Below are positions 1-18,431 of a DNA stretch of 64,000 nucleotides, in pieces. The DNA is taken from the NCBI RefSeq assembly GCF_932526225.1, contig NC_064035.1, positions 16,667,969 through 16,731,968 on the forward strand. The letters run 5' to 3'. The notes under the pieces were generated by a model, which was given only the letters and a program-made list of their open reading frames with translations, was not told the DNA's origin and did no database searches. The DNA comes from Nematostella vectensis (Eukaryota > Cnidaria > Anthozoa > Actiniaria > Edwardsiidae). The stretch's first letter is position 1, and the number at the start of each line of letters is the position of its first letter. Position numbers and translations under genes: made by a program.

Positions 1-239
1 CCAATTCCTAAATTTGTTCTACCAAAATCCATCAATGTCCTTGTTCTCAAACGTTTCTTTACTCTCCTTGCTCCTACTTATTACTTCGCTTATACTTACT
101 GATACTTCGCTCACCTACTAAATACTAACATCCATCCAGCCATTGCTCCGCTTATTTACCTATCCATTGTAGTAATCAGCCGCGTATTCATGCTCCCAGG
201 GGCGCGCCTGCCTTAACAGGCCAGTTCAGCCATGGCTTA

Positions 240-6744
<6,505 letters not shown>

Positions 6745-6827
6745 TTTGGATTTTTTGTTTATCACCCTATTTCGCATTTCGCATGCGCAGTACACCACTA
6801 AGCGCCCAGTCCTTCGCAGTCTCCAAT
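6745..6827. promoter_or_regulatory. Compact bidirectional promoter between GCN5 and LMW-PTP
   Basis: Only 83 bases separate the two divergent start codons. The interval holds cgcatgcgcag, a good match to the NRF1 palindrome, at about 6779-6790. Both start codons overlap a YY1/TISU-like motif: gccgccattttgg on the GCN5 side and ccaatatggcgg on the phosphatase side. No TATA box is seen. Known of the family: YY1/NRF1 motifs are typical of TATA-less housekeeping promoters and TISU supports very short 5' leaders. Confidence 0.75.
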
Positions 6828-7301
6828 ATGGCGGACGAATGCCGGTCTGTGCTCTTTGTCTGTTTAGGAAATATCTGCCGTTCTCCCACATCTGAGGCCA
6901 TTCTTAGACATCTGCTTGCTCAAAAAGGACTTGATAAACAGTGGAAGTTAGACAGCGCTGCAATTGGGCCATGGCATGTTGGAAAACGACCTGATAGGAG
7001 AGGTCTGGCTATCCAGAAGCGAGAAGGCGTTCCAAACACTCACCGCGCGCGACAGGTTTGCGAGGAGGATTTCAGAGAATTCGGGTTGATTTTAGCCTTC
7101 GATGATGAAAACGTACAAGATCTTGAGCAAGTTAGGCCGAAGGACGGGACGGCGAAAGTTGAGTTGTTTGGGAAATACGACCCAGACGGAGTCACTATTA
7201 TAGAAGACCCATATTATGGCGATGAAGACGACTTTGAAGTTATGTACAAGCACTGTTACCGCTGCTGTCAAGAGTTCCTGAAAAAGAACTGCTCTGCCTA
7301 A
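6828..7301 (+). CDS. ACP1: Low-molecular-weight protein tyrosine phosphatase, intronless
   Basis: Cytosolic phosphatase acting on phosphotyrosine. The 157-residue ORF starts with ATGGCGGACGAA and fits the family length exactly. The P-loop CLGNICRS places catalytic Cys12 and Arg18 at the same numbers as in the human enzyme, and the general-acid aspartate is in DPYYG (about residue 127), followed by an acidic stretch. No introns interrupt it, whereas vertebrate ACP1 is multi-exon, so a retrocopy that took over the GCN5 promoter is possible; the intact active site argues for function. The in-frame ATG at 6783 would add a poor N-terminus and was not chosen. Confidence 0.95.
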   Translation: MADECRSVLFVCLGNICRSPTSEAILRHLLAQKGLDKQWKLDSAAIGPWHVGKRPDRRGLAIQKREGVPNTHRARQVCEEDFREFGLILAFDDENVQDLEQVRPKDGTAKVELFGKYDPDGVTIIEDPYYGDEDDFEVMYKHCYRCCQEFLKKNCSA

Positions 7302-8719
7302 AACCAGAGTGTGTGATGTTTGTGGAAAGATAAACATTGCTTTCAAAAATATTAGCTTTGGGATGTGAATTTTTTTTTTGGTGTTGGATGGCAGAGGGAT
7401 GTGAGAAGCCAATCTATTAGTTTTCTGCGCAATAGATTCTTTTATACCATAAGGACATGGTACCTATATATCGCCTACTAAACACAATTGAATCTTAGGT
7501 TTTACAGCTAGAAATCACTGACTATTAAACATAATAATTCCACCTAAATAACGAAAATTTGGCAGTTAAATTCGGGAGAAAACAATCGTTAGCAAGAAGT
7601 GTTGTGAAGCCCTAATATCGGATGCTCTTACCTATTATCGTACACAGCAGATTTCTTCGCAAAAAAAAAGGAAAAATAATGCTTCATTTAAATACTGCAG
7701 ACAATAATTGTTGACGAATGTACTTTACAATGTCATGGTAGAATTTAGTTTGAGACTCTTTCTCTGCTGTAGCAAGCGATTCAAAACACATGCATGGCAC
7801 GCATGACAAACTGCATGGCGAAATGTGCTTTCACTTGGCGATTCCTCAAATTTACGTTGAGTTGTTCGGCATTTGCTAGGCTGTCTGATAATAGGGCACC
7901 GAGGCTAGCTACAAGCAACTCGAGCTATCCTGGTGTGTCTACGGAAACAGTGCCCAAATAGCATCCTGTGAGATCAACAACAAAATGGCGGATTCATCAC
8001 GATCAGTAAATCATGGCTTATTTACGACTCCTCGCGTATTAAAGTCAAAGAGAAGATTTCAGTCCCCATTTTGCGATGCATGAGAGTAAATTATTTCTAG
8101 TTTTGCGAAACAAACACCCATTAAAAGCTTCGCAATACATGTTTTCTGAACGTTGTTTCTTCGACTTGATGGGTCATTTTTCTGTGTGTTTTCCTATTGT
8201 TTGAGATATTTAGGATTTTTTTCGAGTGTCCGATAATAGGGCACTGTCCGATAATAGGTACCACTACCTTTGAGATTTTGACTAATCAAACATAGTTTAT
8301 GAAACCATTTTTTTCTGGGTCTCAAAAGTATAGAAGAACTGTGCAGATAAACTTCCTTTTATGAGAATAAATGAGCCCCCTCATGTAATTGTCGAATCGT
8401 CGTGTTTTCCCCATCATCAATTGTCCCCCATCACCCTTACTTCTTCTCAAGCCGCTTGATCCTGACTTCAAGGCCAATTCCATCTGAATGTTAATTATTA
8501 ATGAAACTAAATTTAGACTATCAAAAAAACACATATTTTTTACATACTACTAGACTTCCTCGTTCCTGTTATGAGAGGCTCCTTTTTATGCATTTCACTG
8601 GTTTGTGTTCTCAAGGAAGACTCATTGGTGTCACTTCTGAAATCCGAATCCCCCTCGCTCCTCTCTTCTTATTTTCATTCTGCCTTGTTGGGGTGGCTGT
8701 GGTAACACTTCGTCCCAAA
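7302..8719. other. Intergenic, ACP1 to HSD17B8
   Basis: AT-rich spacer with the ACP1 3' end and the HSD17B8 promoter. The only notable element is a 32-codon ORF at 7985-8083 that starts aaaatggcggattc, the same start context as the neighbouring genes; it contains PRVLKSKRRFQSP and ends in TGA. No following exon can be joined to it. The phrase cgataataggg(c/t)ac recurs near 7890 and 8230-8260. Confidence 0.5.
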
Positions 8720-11700
8720 ATGGCGGCCGTCGGTGGATTGCTAAGAGGACGGCTAGCTTTAGTGACTGGTATGTTATAACCTAGTCTTTTTACCCGATAA
8801 AACGCCGATCGTCCCGTATCGCACCTGATTGTGGTGCTTTATTCTATTGTGTAAAACTCTGGTTCTCCATTCCAAAACTGTTATCATCGCGCAAATACAC
8901 ACCAATTAGTGGTTTTTGGGCATGCATCCCGTAGAAGGAAATACTGCATTATCCTATAGCCTCCCAGAATCTCCAACTCGCTCATTTTCTGAGCACTAAT
9001 ATGCTTTTTTTCACTAAGAAGGCATATAATTTTTTGTGGTAATCTTTTTGCAGCAACATAACAACACAAAGCAACTTTTTCAGTGCTTATGAATCAGAAG
9101 TTTATATGTCTCTGGCGTGATGGCCACAGTCATCTCTGTGTTTATTTTGGTGTTAGTCTGCCAGTCAAATAATTTCATAGTGCATGTCAACTTTAAAAGA
9201 TTTATACAACTACACTTGTAAATCACATGTTCTGATTGCATACCTGCCAACTCTCCCGGTTTTACCGTGAGACTCCCGGTTTTTTATCAAATCTCCCGGT
9301 TTTACCTTAAATCTCCCGGTTTATGACCAAATTTTAATTAGTCGAGAAGTTTTTGAAGTAAAAGTTGGATTTTAGCCACAAAATTATGCAATTCTTATAG
9401 TTTGTATTCAAGTTATGATGTTTTCAGGTTTTTCGAGAATGAGCCTTTTCCAGGCGTTTTTTGTAAACCACAGGACTACTCCCGCAATACTGAAATGCTT
9501 GCAGATATGGACCAATCAAGTTTGACCATTTTCGTGCAAATTGTTGAGAATTTGGCTCATACTTTGGAGCCGTTTTTGCGCCAGTTTTTAAGTTGGCGTT
9601 GTAAATCATGCCGGCTACAAACTTCAAGGCTTATCAGAGAGAATGTTTAGGCGCTCTGTGGTCCGGATACAATGATTTTAAAATGATGGCCTCTCAAAAA
9701 GTAGTTGAAATTGATGTTCTTGACATCGAACCATTAGTCCAGTCAATAAAGTGTTTTACCCAAAAGTAATTGCAACACAAGTAATTTCAAAAGTTCTCAA
9801 GAGTTCTCGTGAGGGAACATCTCGAAAATTTCGATCAAAGTTTTCACCATTTTATCATTTTATCAAATAGATAGAAACTGAGATTCCTTTCTCAGTTTCC
9901 TTTATCGATTGAATATATTATTCTGAATATTTGTTACAAAGTTGAATGTATGAAGGAATTTCTCGAAAACAGTCTTTACTCTTTACGCTTTAAAATTTTT
10001 TTTCATTCGCTTCACCACAGGGTACCCAAAAACAATAAGAGAACAAAGGAACACACACATCTTCGAGCAAAACTCTTGTGATTTGCTTATCCCCCCACCC
10101 CCCCCCCCCCCTCATCCCATACCCCCAACCCTTCCCCTTAAAATAATTTCCCGGTTTTTCAAGTCTGGGGGTTGGCAGGTATGTGATTGGTCAAGAGTCC
10201 ACGTGTTATTAGAGGAAACATGCATGCTTGGCATCAGCATGCGCGCAAGACGTCGCAGCGTGTCACAAACAACACTCACGCAACTCGACTGCATCTCATT
10301 GCATACTTTTTTGTTCATGACACATTATGACATCTATCCATCTATTAGAGGACAGACGCACACAAAAATTAGATCTATTTTTTTAAATAAGGGATGGGTG
10401 GGAGCATGCTTCGAAGGGAAAATTAAGTGGGTTCAACCCCCTAGACCATCCACCTAGACCCGCCACTGGATTGTGGTGGCTGATTATAAATAATATAATT
10501 ATATATAATATATAAAATAATTTTCGGAAGCGATAAAAATCTCTAAAAAGCGGGAGAGTTGGTGCTCCACGCGGGAGAGTGGGAAAAGATGTCCAAAATC
10601 TTGAGACTCCCGCCTAATGCGGGAGAGTTTACAGGTGATTTTTCTGAACTGAACCCCCTCTGACTTCAGGCCTAGGCCTCTCTTGCTGCAATGCCAAAAG
10701 ATATCAATGGCATAATGCTCTATTAATATATCTGTTTAGGAGGTGGGAGTGGCATCGGACGAGCTGTTTGTGAGGCCTTGGCAAACAGAGGTGCATCAGT
10801 ATCTGTGATAGACCTTCATGGTGTGGGAGCAAAAGAGACTTCAGAAAACTTAGCAACACACAATGATACCACACGGCACACTCATTTTGCTGTCAATGTT
10901 GCATCTTCCTCAGAAGTGAAGGATTTATTACAGGCTATTCACAAAGAGTATCAACGAGCACCATGCATACTTGTAAACTCTGCAGGGATTGCTAAAGATG
11001 CTTTACTTTTGAAAATGAAAGAGCAAGATTTTGATGATGTTATTGATGTTAACCTGAAGGTACACAGTTTCAAAGTGAAAATTAAGATTAAGATGTCTAA
11101 TTATATACTGTAGGTCCTAAAAAGTGTTGTAAAAAGTAAAAATTAGGGAAAGTTCATTTATTATCCCTGGGAAGGGGGAGGGCTAAGGATACCGTGGGGG
11201 AGCCTTGAAAAATTTCCGAGGTCTAAAGGGGAGGGGCGTCGAAAGTTTTTGGATTTTAAAAGGGGGGTCACTGATTCCTTTGGGTGTTGTCTCTAGGCAT
11301 GTGTAGATTGTGCTAGTAAATTTGTGATAAAGTTCACAGCCTATACTGATCGATCAAGTCTCGCTACATGCAATGCATAAAAAAATCCTTGGCAAAAAAT
11401 GCTTTGCAAGCATTCACGAGTTATTGGAGGGACTTCTGTGTCACTCGATCGTTGGATCGATCATCCGTAAACTTTTTGTGGTTTTTCTGTGCTTTCGCAA
11501 CACAGCAATTTTTAGGTCTCCCTGTAAACTTCTGGTGACCAACTTCTGGTTAAAGCTGAGTACTATAAAAGATCGACCTGTGACCGTTATGGTCATTACG
11601 TGTTATAGCCGCAAAGTATATATAAGCTAGTTTTTACAAAAAAGTCTTCGATGTGGGTTGAGCGTGCGCATGCGCCTTCGTCACTGACGTCAATTGATCT

Positions 11701-14700
11701 TCTACGGTTCAGTCCAATTCAAGTTGTTAGTTTACAAAACAAGTAAAATGCTAGCAAAGCTTTAAATTCTCCTTCTTCTAGTACTTGATTATTCGCGTCT
11801 CTGGGTTTTCGCGTTATTTGTGTGAATTTGTGCTGAAAGAGTGATTTTGTGTTGAAAGAGCGGATAGTCAAAGCACTTTTTGAATTCAGAGAAACACAAG
11901 GGAGAAGCCTCTGTTAGTAGGGCCTTTCTTTGCAGGGTAATAAAAAAAAAGCCTCTGTTTGCAGGTCAAAAAAATAGTATGGACTTTCATAGGTTGTTTT
12001 ATCAATAATAGTTAAGTGCTAAATATCAAACAAAACTCGTTCAAACACGCTTATTCATCAAGAAACAATCAATAACGATTTTGTGAATTTCTAGAATGTT
12101 GACATGCTTAAAATACGTATGACTGTAGCTTCATTAATTATGCCGGGTATATAACTTCTGTTTCCGGAGAGAATAGGGCGAAATTTGATATGTTAGCAAA
12201 GGCAGTTCGAACGGTGAGATACCAATTAGGATAAAAACTAATTTTACTCAGATGTTACTTCGGCAATGCCTCGGTGGTATAGTGGTTCTGTCGCTTGTCT
12301 AAGATGTCAGAGACCGGAGGTTCTATACCTACTTGTGACGTCTAATTTTTTTTTTACTTTTTATGATAATAATAAATAATCAAACTGTTCTTGGTGTTTC
12401 ATCACATTGAAAAGAAAGGTACTCCCCGCATCTTGGATGTGTTCATCCTTTGTTAAAAATTCCTGCTGTATATGTTGTATGCACACAAGAAAATAACTAG
12501 AAAAACAAATTAATTTTGCATTCATGAGCTGGCTCACAGAGCCCTTTGATTTGTTTTTTCGGGGGTGGCCAGATTTTTGTCAGAGAACTCCAACCCCCCC
12601 CTCCCCCCCCCGGGTAAAATTAGGTCCACTTTCTCTGATTTCGCACCACCCAAGAAAAATCCTGGGTTTGGGTGTGATTGCCACGTTATATCTATGCAAT
12701 GCAAACCTAACCTGGTCTCCGCTATATAATATTATAAAGTGCTTATGTTCCATATCTAAAATATAAACAAAACGTTTTAATGCTATAAGCGCTCATTCTC
12801 CATCATCAAAATCCTCGCTGATATCTGATTCTCCTGTCTACCTCGCTCTCTTTTTTCATGCTGCGCTTTTCTTGCAAGGAGAAGGTCGAAAAAGCCTTTT
12901 TTGCTTCTTTTATGTCATCTATAGCATCAACCATTATCAGGTTGCAACCTGGAGTTAGTCGCATCTTTGAGAAATTGAGTGCCTTTACTTTTTCTGAATT
13001 AATGTTTTCATCCAATTCCTTTCCCTCCACTTTTTGTCCAGCTTGCAGCTTATCTCTTGGTTGCATTCCTTAGACATTGCCATTGCCGTTCTTTCTTTGC
13101 TCCTTTTTTCTTCAGTTTCCGGGAGAGGGGGGGTACCGAAAATATGGGGGAAGCGCAAGGGAAGGCATGAAAAATGTTGTTACTCCTGAAGGGGGGTCAA
13201 CTTATTTTATCCCTCACTTTTATCAAAATCCTCATGCCCCCCTACCCCTCGGGATAATAAATGAACTTTCCCTTAGGTCCTAAAAAGTATTGTTTCTGGG
13301 GGTATTACCTGCCTTAAAAGATGTAAGGACATATCTACTTGCTAAAATCTCATTGAAACTGGCACCCCTAGTTACCCCTTGGCTAAACCCCAGACTTCCT
13401 AGAAAATATTCCTTAGCAGTACTTGTTTGTAGACCTGGTGTGTACTTTTTTATCTTACTGTTAGGAAATGGAGGAGTGAATATAGTGTTTTTGCCCACAA
13501 ACATATTTCAATACACAAGCCTAGTATAGCACTTGTACCAACTTTCATACACTAAATATGGTTATTGATTTTGTCTCTAGGGGACGTTTCTTATGTGCCA
13601 AACAACAGCTAAAGCAATGGTCGAAAACAAAATAAACAACGGTTCTATTATCAATATATCAAGTATTGTAGCAAAGGTAGGAATCTAAAAAATATTCACT
13701 GTAAGTAGTATATGGTTGTTTTGTCTCAAGGGGACATTTCTTATTATGTGCCAAACAACAGCTAAAGCAATGGTCGAAAACAAAAAAAACAACGGTTCTA
13801 TTATCAATATATCAAGTATTGTAGCAAAGGTAGGAATTTAAAAAATATTCACTACTGTAAGTAGTATATGGTTTTGTCTCATGGGGACATTTCTTATTAT
13901 GTGCCAAACAACAGATAAAGCAATGGTCGAAAACAAAATAAACAACGGTTCTATTATCAATATATCAAGTATTGTAGCAAAGGTAGGAATCTAAAAAATA
14001 TTCACTACTGTAAGTAGTATATGGTTTTGTCTCATGGGGACATTTCTTATTATGTGCCAAACAACAGCTAAAGCAATGGCTGAAAACAAAATAAACAGAA
14101 AGAAAAACTTTCTAAGAAAGTTATTACTTATTATCATTCCCAACTAACACAAAAATAATCAGCAACCTTGAGTTGGCTGACATTGATAAATAGAATATCA
14201 CAAGCCTTTTAATTGACAAAATTAAGGATATAGACAGCCATAACAAAAAAGCCATGACTTATTTAGTTCCCGGGGGGGGGGGGGGGTGTACTCCCTTATA
14301 TGGGCTATACTGGGACGTGCCGCTGGACAGGTTATGGTTGTTTACTTCTTTGTCCTAAACATGGTATACATTTCCAGCCTCTCTGTCCTGAACAGGGTAT
14401 ATATTTCAGGCCTCTCTGTCCTGAACAGGGTATATATTCAGGCCTCTCTGTCGTGAACAGTGTATATAATTTTAAGAAAGTTTGTCCTAAACAGGGTACC
14501 GATTTGGTTGCCTTGCTAAAACTCGTAACCGCTGATCCCGCCGCCAATCTGATTGCCTTGCTTGCTCTCACATGCTAACAGGGTCCTAAAATTGAGGGTG
14601 TTGTCCTAAACAGGGTCCTAAAATCAAGGGTGTTTTCCTAAACAGGGTATGGTTTTTCAAAAAAAAATTTCCCTAAACAGGGTCAGGTTTCAAAACCCTC

Positions 14701-16604
14701 AGCCGCAACCCTATACCAAAACATAGGCTGAGTACCCCCGGGTTTAGTTCGCATCTTTTTATGTTTGGAGTGACTCCTGACATCTGTTGCTCTTTCTCCA
14801 CATGAAGAGTGGTAACATGGGACAAGCCAACTATGCAGCATCAAAAGCTGGTGTTGAGGGTCTAACAAAAGTCTGTGCTATAGAACTTGCCAGGTAAAGC
14901 CAACTAAAGTAAAGCCCACTTAAGTAATCTCCACTAAAGCATATACATGAGCACATGCGCTAGATTGTCTTAGTCTAAACATAAGCAGCTACACATATAC
15001 TACCCATTTTTAGCATATAAGTGAGCAGCTACACACATTATACCGAGCCATAGCCTATTCATGAGCAGTTATATACATACGCTACCCAGCCTTAGCCTAC
15101 ATGAGTAGCCTATTCTTGAGCAGCTACCTATTAGCTAGCCAGTGTCTACAGTGAGTCCCAATGATTGATGGTAATCCTCTTGTTTGACAGGTTTGGAATA
15201 AGATGTAATGCAATTTTACCTGGGTTTATTGATACACCAATGACCAGAAAGGTCCCTGCTCATATAACAGAACAGGTAATCACTTGTATAATTGTATGTA
15301 TTAGATGTATTGTAGATAATAAATATTGTATGCATTATATTGTAACTTTCAACAGAAGTGGTAAGGCTGGGAAAAAAACTGGTCTTTAATGTCTAGTCTG
15401 TGGTATTGGATTATCTATAACTGTCTGGTATTCTGCCTAAGCACACGAAGCTTCATATATTATGTATGTTTGTGCATTTGGAAGTCGAATGAATTGCTTT
15501 ATGTCAGACCAATAAACGTTTTTTCTTTCTTTAGATTAAGCATTTTATTCCTTTGGGTCGATTTGGACAGCCTTCCAGTAAGTAAATTGGTGATAGTTGT
15601 TACGCGGAAATTCCTGATCAACTAAGCTACTTTACGTGTTACATTAACATGGGATGCACCCTATTGTTATTATTTCTCTTCATTTTACATCAGATATAGC
15701 AGATGTGGTGAGCTTTTTAGCATGTGATGAGAGCAGTTACATCACAGGAGCCAGTATTGATGTCACAGGTACTAACAGTATGTTTTAACCTAAGAGTTTT
15801 GGAGTCTGAGATTTTTTCATATGATACCCTACCTCCACCGCAGGTATTTGGAAATCCAAAACCAAAATAAAATCAAACCAAACAAAAAAATCTAGATGCG
15901 ACGGACAAGTGAGATATTTGGAGATGCAGGTCAAAAGCTTCAGCTGTGGAGCAGTGGTTGCTTCGCAGGCAGCCGAAGCTAGTGTTATCCTTAAAGCCGC
16001 ATTGTCACCAGTTTACTTCCGGAGGTCCGACGGAAACCTCAACCGTTAAAAGACGAAAGAATCTATGAAAATCCGAGATATTTAACAGGCCATCCGTTCT
16101 AAATTATCAATCACATCCTCAAAGAAATTTCCAATAAACACACTGCCTTCAATATTTTGAAATATTTTTTGCGTTTTCCGTTAAAAATCATCGGAGATTG
16201 TTACGTAATCTGTTAAGTAAACTGGTGACAATGCAGTTTTAATATAACAAGAGCTATACAACACTTTTTACAGTGCGACTCTATTTCAAAACTTTTGCCA
16301 AGTATTGACTTTCTCACATCAAATTCTCATAAAATAAGATTATGCATCTAATATGCACGATAATGCTGAAATTTTCACTTTTACGCTTTAATGTGTTGGC
16401 CCCAGTTTGACTGTCGTTTTATTTCTTATGGTTGTTTGACCTTTGACTGTTGTTTTACTTTGACTAAAATAATTTGCAAAACCAAATTGAATTACTGTAT
16501 GAAGTGAAAACCTTCTGCTGTGCATAAATCTTCTGCTCTACCCAATTTCCCTTTCCCATAACCTAGTAAATATGATTTTGTCTACAGGTGGATTGTCACT
16601 CTAA
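8720..16604 (+). CDS. HSD17B8: 17-beta-hydroxysteroid dehydrogenase 8 / 3-ketoacyl-ACP reductase subunit
   Basis: Short-chain dehydrogenase; in vertebrates the alpha subunit of mitochondrial 3-ketoacyl-ACP reductase (fatty-acid synthesis) that also oxidises estradiol. Eight exons with consistent phases: 8720-8768, 10740-11059, 13581-13676, 14808-14893, 15191-15275, 15535-15577, 15694-15768, 16588-16604; 256 residues against 261 in human. The NAD-binding motif TGGGSGIG spans exons 1-2. NSAGI ends the cofactor half. ISSIVAK (exon 3) carries the catalytic serine and YAASK (exon 4) the Tyr and Lys. PGFIDTPM and YITGASIDVTGG follow, and the protein ends GGLSL. Introns 2 and 3 are full of transposons and duplicated copies of exon 3. 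Start context is CAAAATGGCGGC. Confidence 0.93.
9239..10183. mobile_element. Inverted-repeat transposon with 6-bp target duplication
   Basis: The left end is catacctgccaactctcccgg and the right end is ...gttggcaggtatg, the reverse complement over 13 bases. Both sides are flanked by tgattg (9233-9238 and 10184-10189). The left end carries several cccggtttta phrases. No transposase is seen, so it is non-autonomous. It sits in HSD17B8 intron 1. A related fragment (gcgggagagtt phrases) lies at about 10545-10640. Confidence 0.85.
12268..12355 (+). pseudogene. tRNA-like Pol III unit, probably a tRNA pseudogene or SINE head
   Basis: A-box-like tggtatagtgg at 12275-12285 and B-box-like ggttctatacc at 12319-12329 are spaced as in a tRNA, and a run of ten T follows (about 12346-12355) as a Pol III terminator would. 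The acceptor stem does not pair convincingly and the B box departs from ggttcganncc, so this is not called as a working tRNA. It lies inside the Harbinger-like element. Confidence 0.35.
12530..12690. repeat. Dispersed C-rich repeat fragment
   Basis: Shares aaaattaggtccactttyt, a C-run, and the phrase aagaaaaatcctgggt with the copies at 47.6-47.8 kb and 58.6-58.8 kb. Ends are unclear here. Confidence 0.6.
13561..14096 (+). repeat. Tandem duplication of HSD17B8 exon 3 (about 3.5 copies, 150-153 bp period)
   Basis: Copy 1 exon 13581-13676 (acceptor ctctag, 96 nt). Copy 2 exon 13731-13829 (acceptor ctcaag, 99 nt, extra ATT codon and an I-to-K change). Copy 3 at 13884-13982 keeps the open frame but the acceptor AG is changed to TG. 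Copy 4 from 14037 has the same lost acceptor and breaks off after about 60 bases. Each unit includes about 50 bases of flanking intron. Copy 1 matches the family without gaps (GTFLMCQTTAKAM), so it is taken as the real exon; copy 2 could still be spliced. Confidence 0.93.
14270..14742. mobile_element. hAT-like non-autonomous element with 8-bp target duplication
   Basis: Ends are ccgggggg..gtactc and gagtacccccgg, inverted relative to each other. The flanks are identical: tttagttc at 14262-14269 and 14743-14750, an 8-base duplication as made by hAT transposases. Inside are imperfect repeats of gtcctaaacagggt. It sits in HSD17B8 intron 3, just before exon 4. Short ORFs across it are not coding. 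Confidence 0.88.
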
Positions 16605-16903
16605 AGTAAACCATGTGGACGACTCATTTATGAGAAAGGATGATGCAGCAGATGCAGTGTTCAGTAGTGCAGGCACGACCACATAAAACTTTTAGCCAAG
16701 TAGAGCATGGCCCCCTATATTCAGATATTTTGTTTGAAAATATCAGGGGCGGCGGAATGGTCCCAAAAGTTACAGGATTGTGTGGTTTCGGGGGGGGGGG
16801 GGGGGGGCTTGGTTTGACGTAGAGTACCACTAAAAATGAATACAAACAGTTTAAATGTATGATGTTGTCTTTTATCAAGCAGCCAATTTAAATCAACTGG
16901 ACG

Positions 16904-16934
<31 letters not shown>

Positions 16935-18431
16935 GTATTTAGAACATGTAAACCTCACATTCGTATGAAAAAAAAAATCCGTCTCCTTGCCCCTCCCCGT
17001 CCTCCGCCCCTGCTGAAGAACTCCCAAAAAAAAACCATACAAAAAACAATCTCCTCCTTTCTTAAACTTCTTACTTCTTCCCCTGGGTGTTGCATAAGTG
17101 CTCTCTGCTTTGTCGGGGGGGGGGGGGGGGGGGGGACGAGATGTGCACCTCGTTCTTAACGAGGTTAAAGTGTTCGATCGTACAAGTGCAAATGCGACCA
17201 CGGTCGAATGTTACTATAATACCTGGTGTCACCGTTTCTTGGCCCCCACGAGCGACGGCGAATAGCTTACGACAACTGAGCCCGCGAAACAGCGAGAAGC
17301 AAGTTTCTCTCTACCCTTTCCCGACCCCACAAGCCTGGATGTCGTTAGTAACCTATGTCCGCTCTAAGGCAGTACCTTGCATTGCATTTTTAACCTCCCG
17401 ATGTGATACGTAGGCAGGGGTGGCGGGCGAGGAAGGGCCCCTCCCCCAACTTTTGGGACTACTCCACCTGTAGAAAAGAGACAAGAAAGAGAGCAAGGAA
17501 GACAGCAAATCAGATATGAGCGAGAATTTTGATGACGGAGAATGTACCATTAAAGCATTAAAATGTTTTGTTTATATTTTAGATATGGAACATAAACACA
17601 ACACGGGTGTATACAGGTTTGCATTGCATAGATAAAAGGTGGCTTAATACGTATCCTGGACTTCTGGAATTAGCATGGATAATAACTACCCCCAAACCAA
17701 AACAAGTTGAACCAAGTCTGATTTGATACTTTGTCAAATTATATTGTAGAGACAACACCCAAAGGAATCAGCCCCCCCCCCCCCCCATAAAAATCCAAAC
17801 AATTTCGACCTCCCCCCCATTAGACTTCAGAAATTTCTCGAGTCCCCCCCCCCCTTTACAGTATCCTCACGCCCCCCTCCCCCTCCCCTTTGGAAAACAA
17901 ATGTTTCCCGTCCCTGCCCTCCCCGTGTCTTTTTTTTATTTGTTATTTTTATCCAAAAGCCTATCAAAGAATCAGTGCTACTGGTTTTGAAAACACTGCA
18001 GAAGAACTAAAAACTTTGGTTCGGTAATATATGACTTGCGAGTTGTGTTTATTTATAAACATTTAATATTTCACCTTAGAATCATACAAAACTCCTACTA
18101 TCTCTTGGGAAGAGTGTAATACAAGAAATAAAATAAAAAGCTGCCCGCCCGCTCCAATTTTTTCAGAAATCCGGACGGGCCTTAGAAGCGGCAAATCAGA
18201 AGTGATGTTTAACCGACAAGCCGCTCAGCCAGGGAGCGAGGCTAGATAAAGAAATAGATATTTTAATATCTATTTCATTTAAAAATGAAATGAAAAAGTG
18301 CTGCCGCTGATATTCAGAGAAGGCTCAGCCTTTAGTAACGCCTGCCTCTTTTCGCCATTGCTTCTCTTGTTGTTGCGATGTCAGTGTAAACTAATGTTTT
18401 TCTCATAATTAGCTATTTAATCTAAGCTACC
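16605..18431. other. Intergenic repeat block, HSD17B8 to THYN1
   Basis: No gene seen. Contains a G-run near 16790, a 32-base T-run at about 16901-16932, a G-run at 17116-17135, and C-runs at 17773-17787 and 17846. Bases about 17460-17640 are an inverted copy of the Harbinger-associated sequence at 55.25-55.40 kb, and 17730-17935 is a decayed inverted copy of the element end seen at 11.15 kb and 54.9 kb. The THYN1 promoter lies at the right end. Confidence 0.7.

Larger units (their letters stand above)
11146..13272. mobile_element. Harbinger-like element, decayed, TTA target duplication
   Basis: Terminal inverted repeats gggaaagttcatttattatccc (left) and its reverse complement ending gaactttccc (right), each flanked by TTA, the 3-base duplication typical of PIF/Harbinger. 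The body contains a decayed minus-strand ORF (about 12806-13066) that is related to the sequence beside the Harbinger transposase at 55.4 kb, supporting the family assignment. It is 2.1 kb, inside HSD17B8 intron 2. The host phrase ggtcctaaaaagt(g/a)ttgt occurs on both sides, suggesting a small pre-existing duplication at the insertion site. Confidence 0.75.

Noticed and set aside
7092-7412. 106-codon minus ORF
   Set aside because: Shadow of the ACP1 coding sequence.
14300-14578. Plus-strand ORF with CPEQGIYF repeats
   Set aside because: Lies wholly inside the hAT-like element and follows its internal gtcctgaacagggta repeats.
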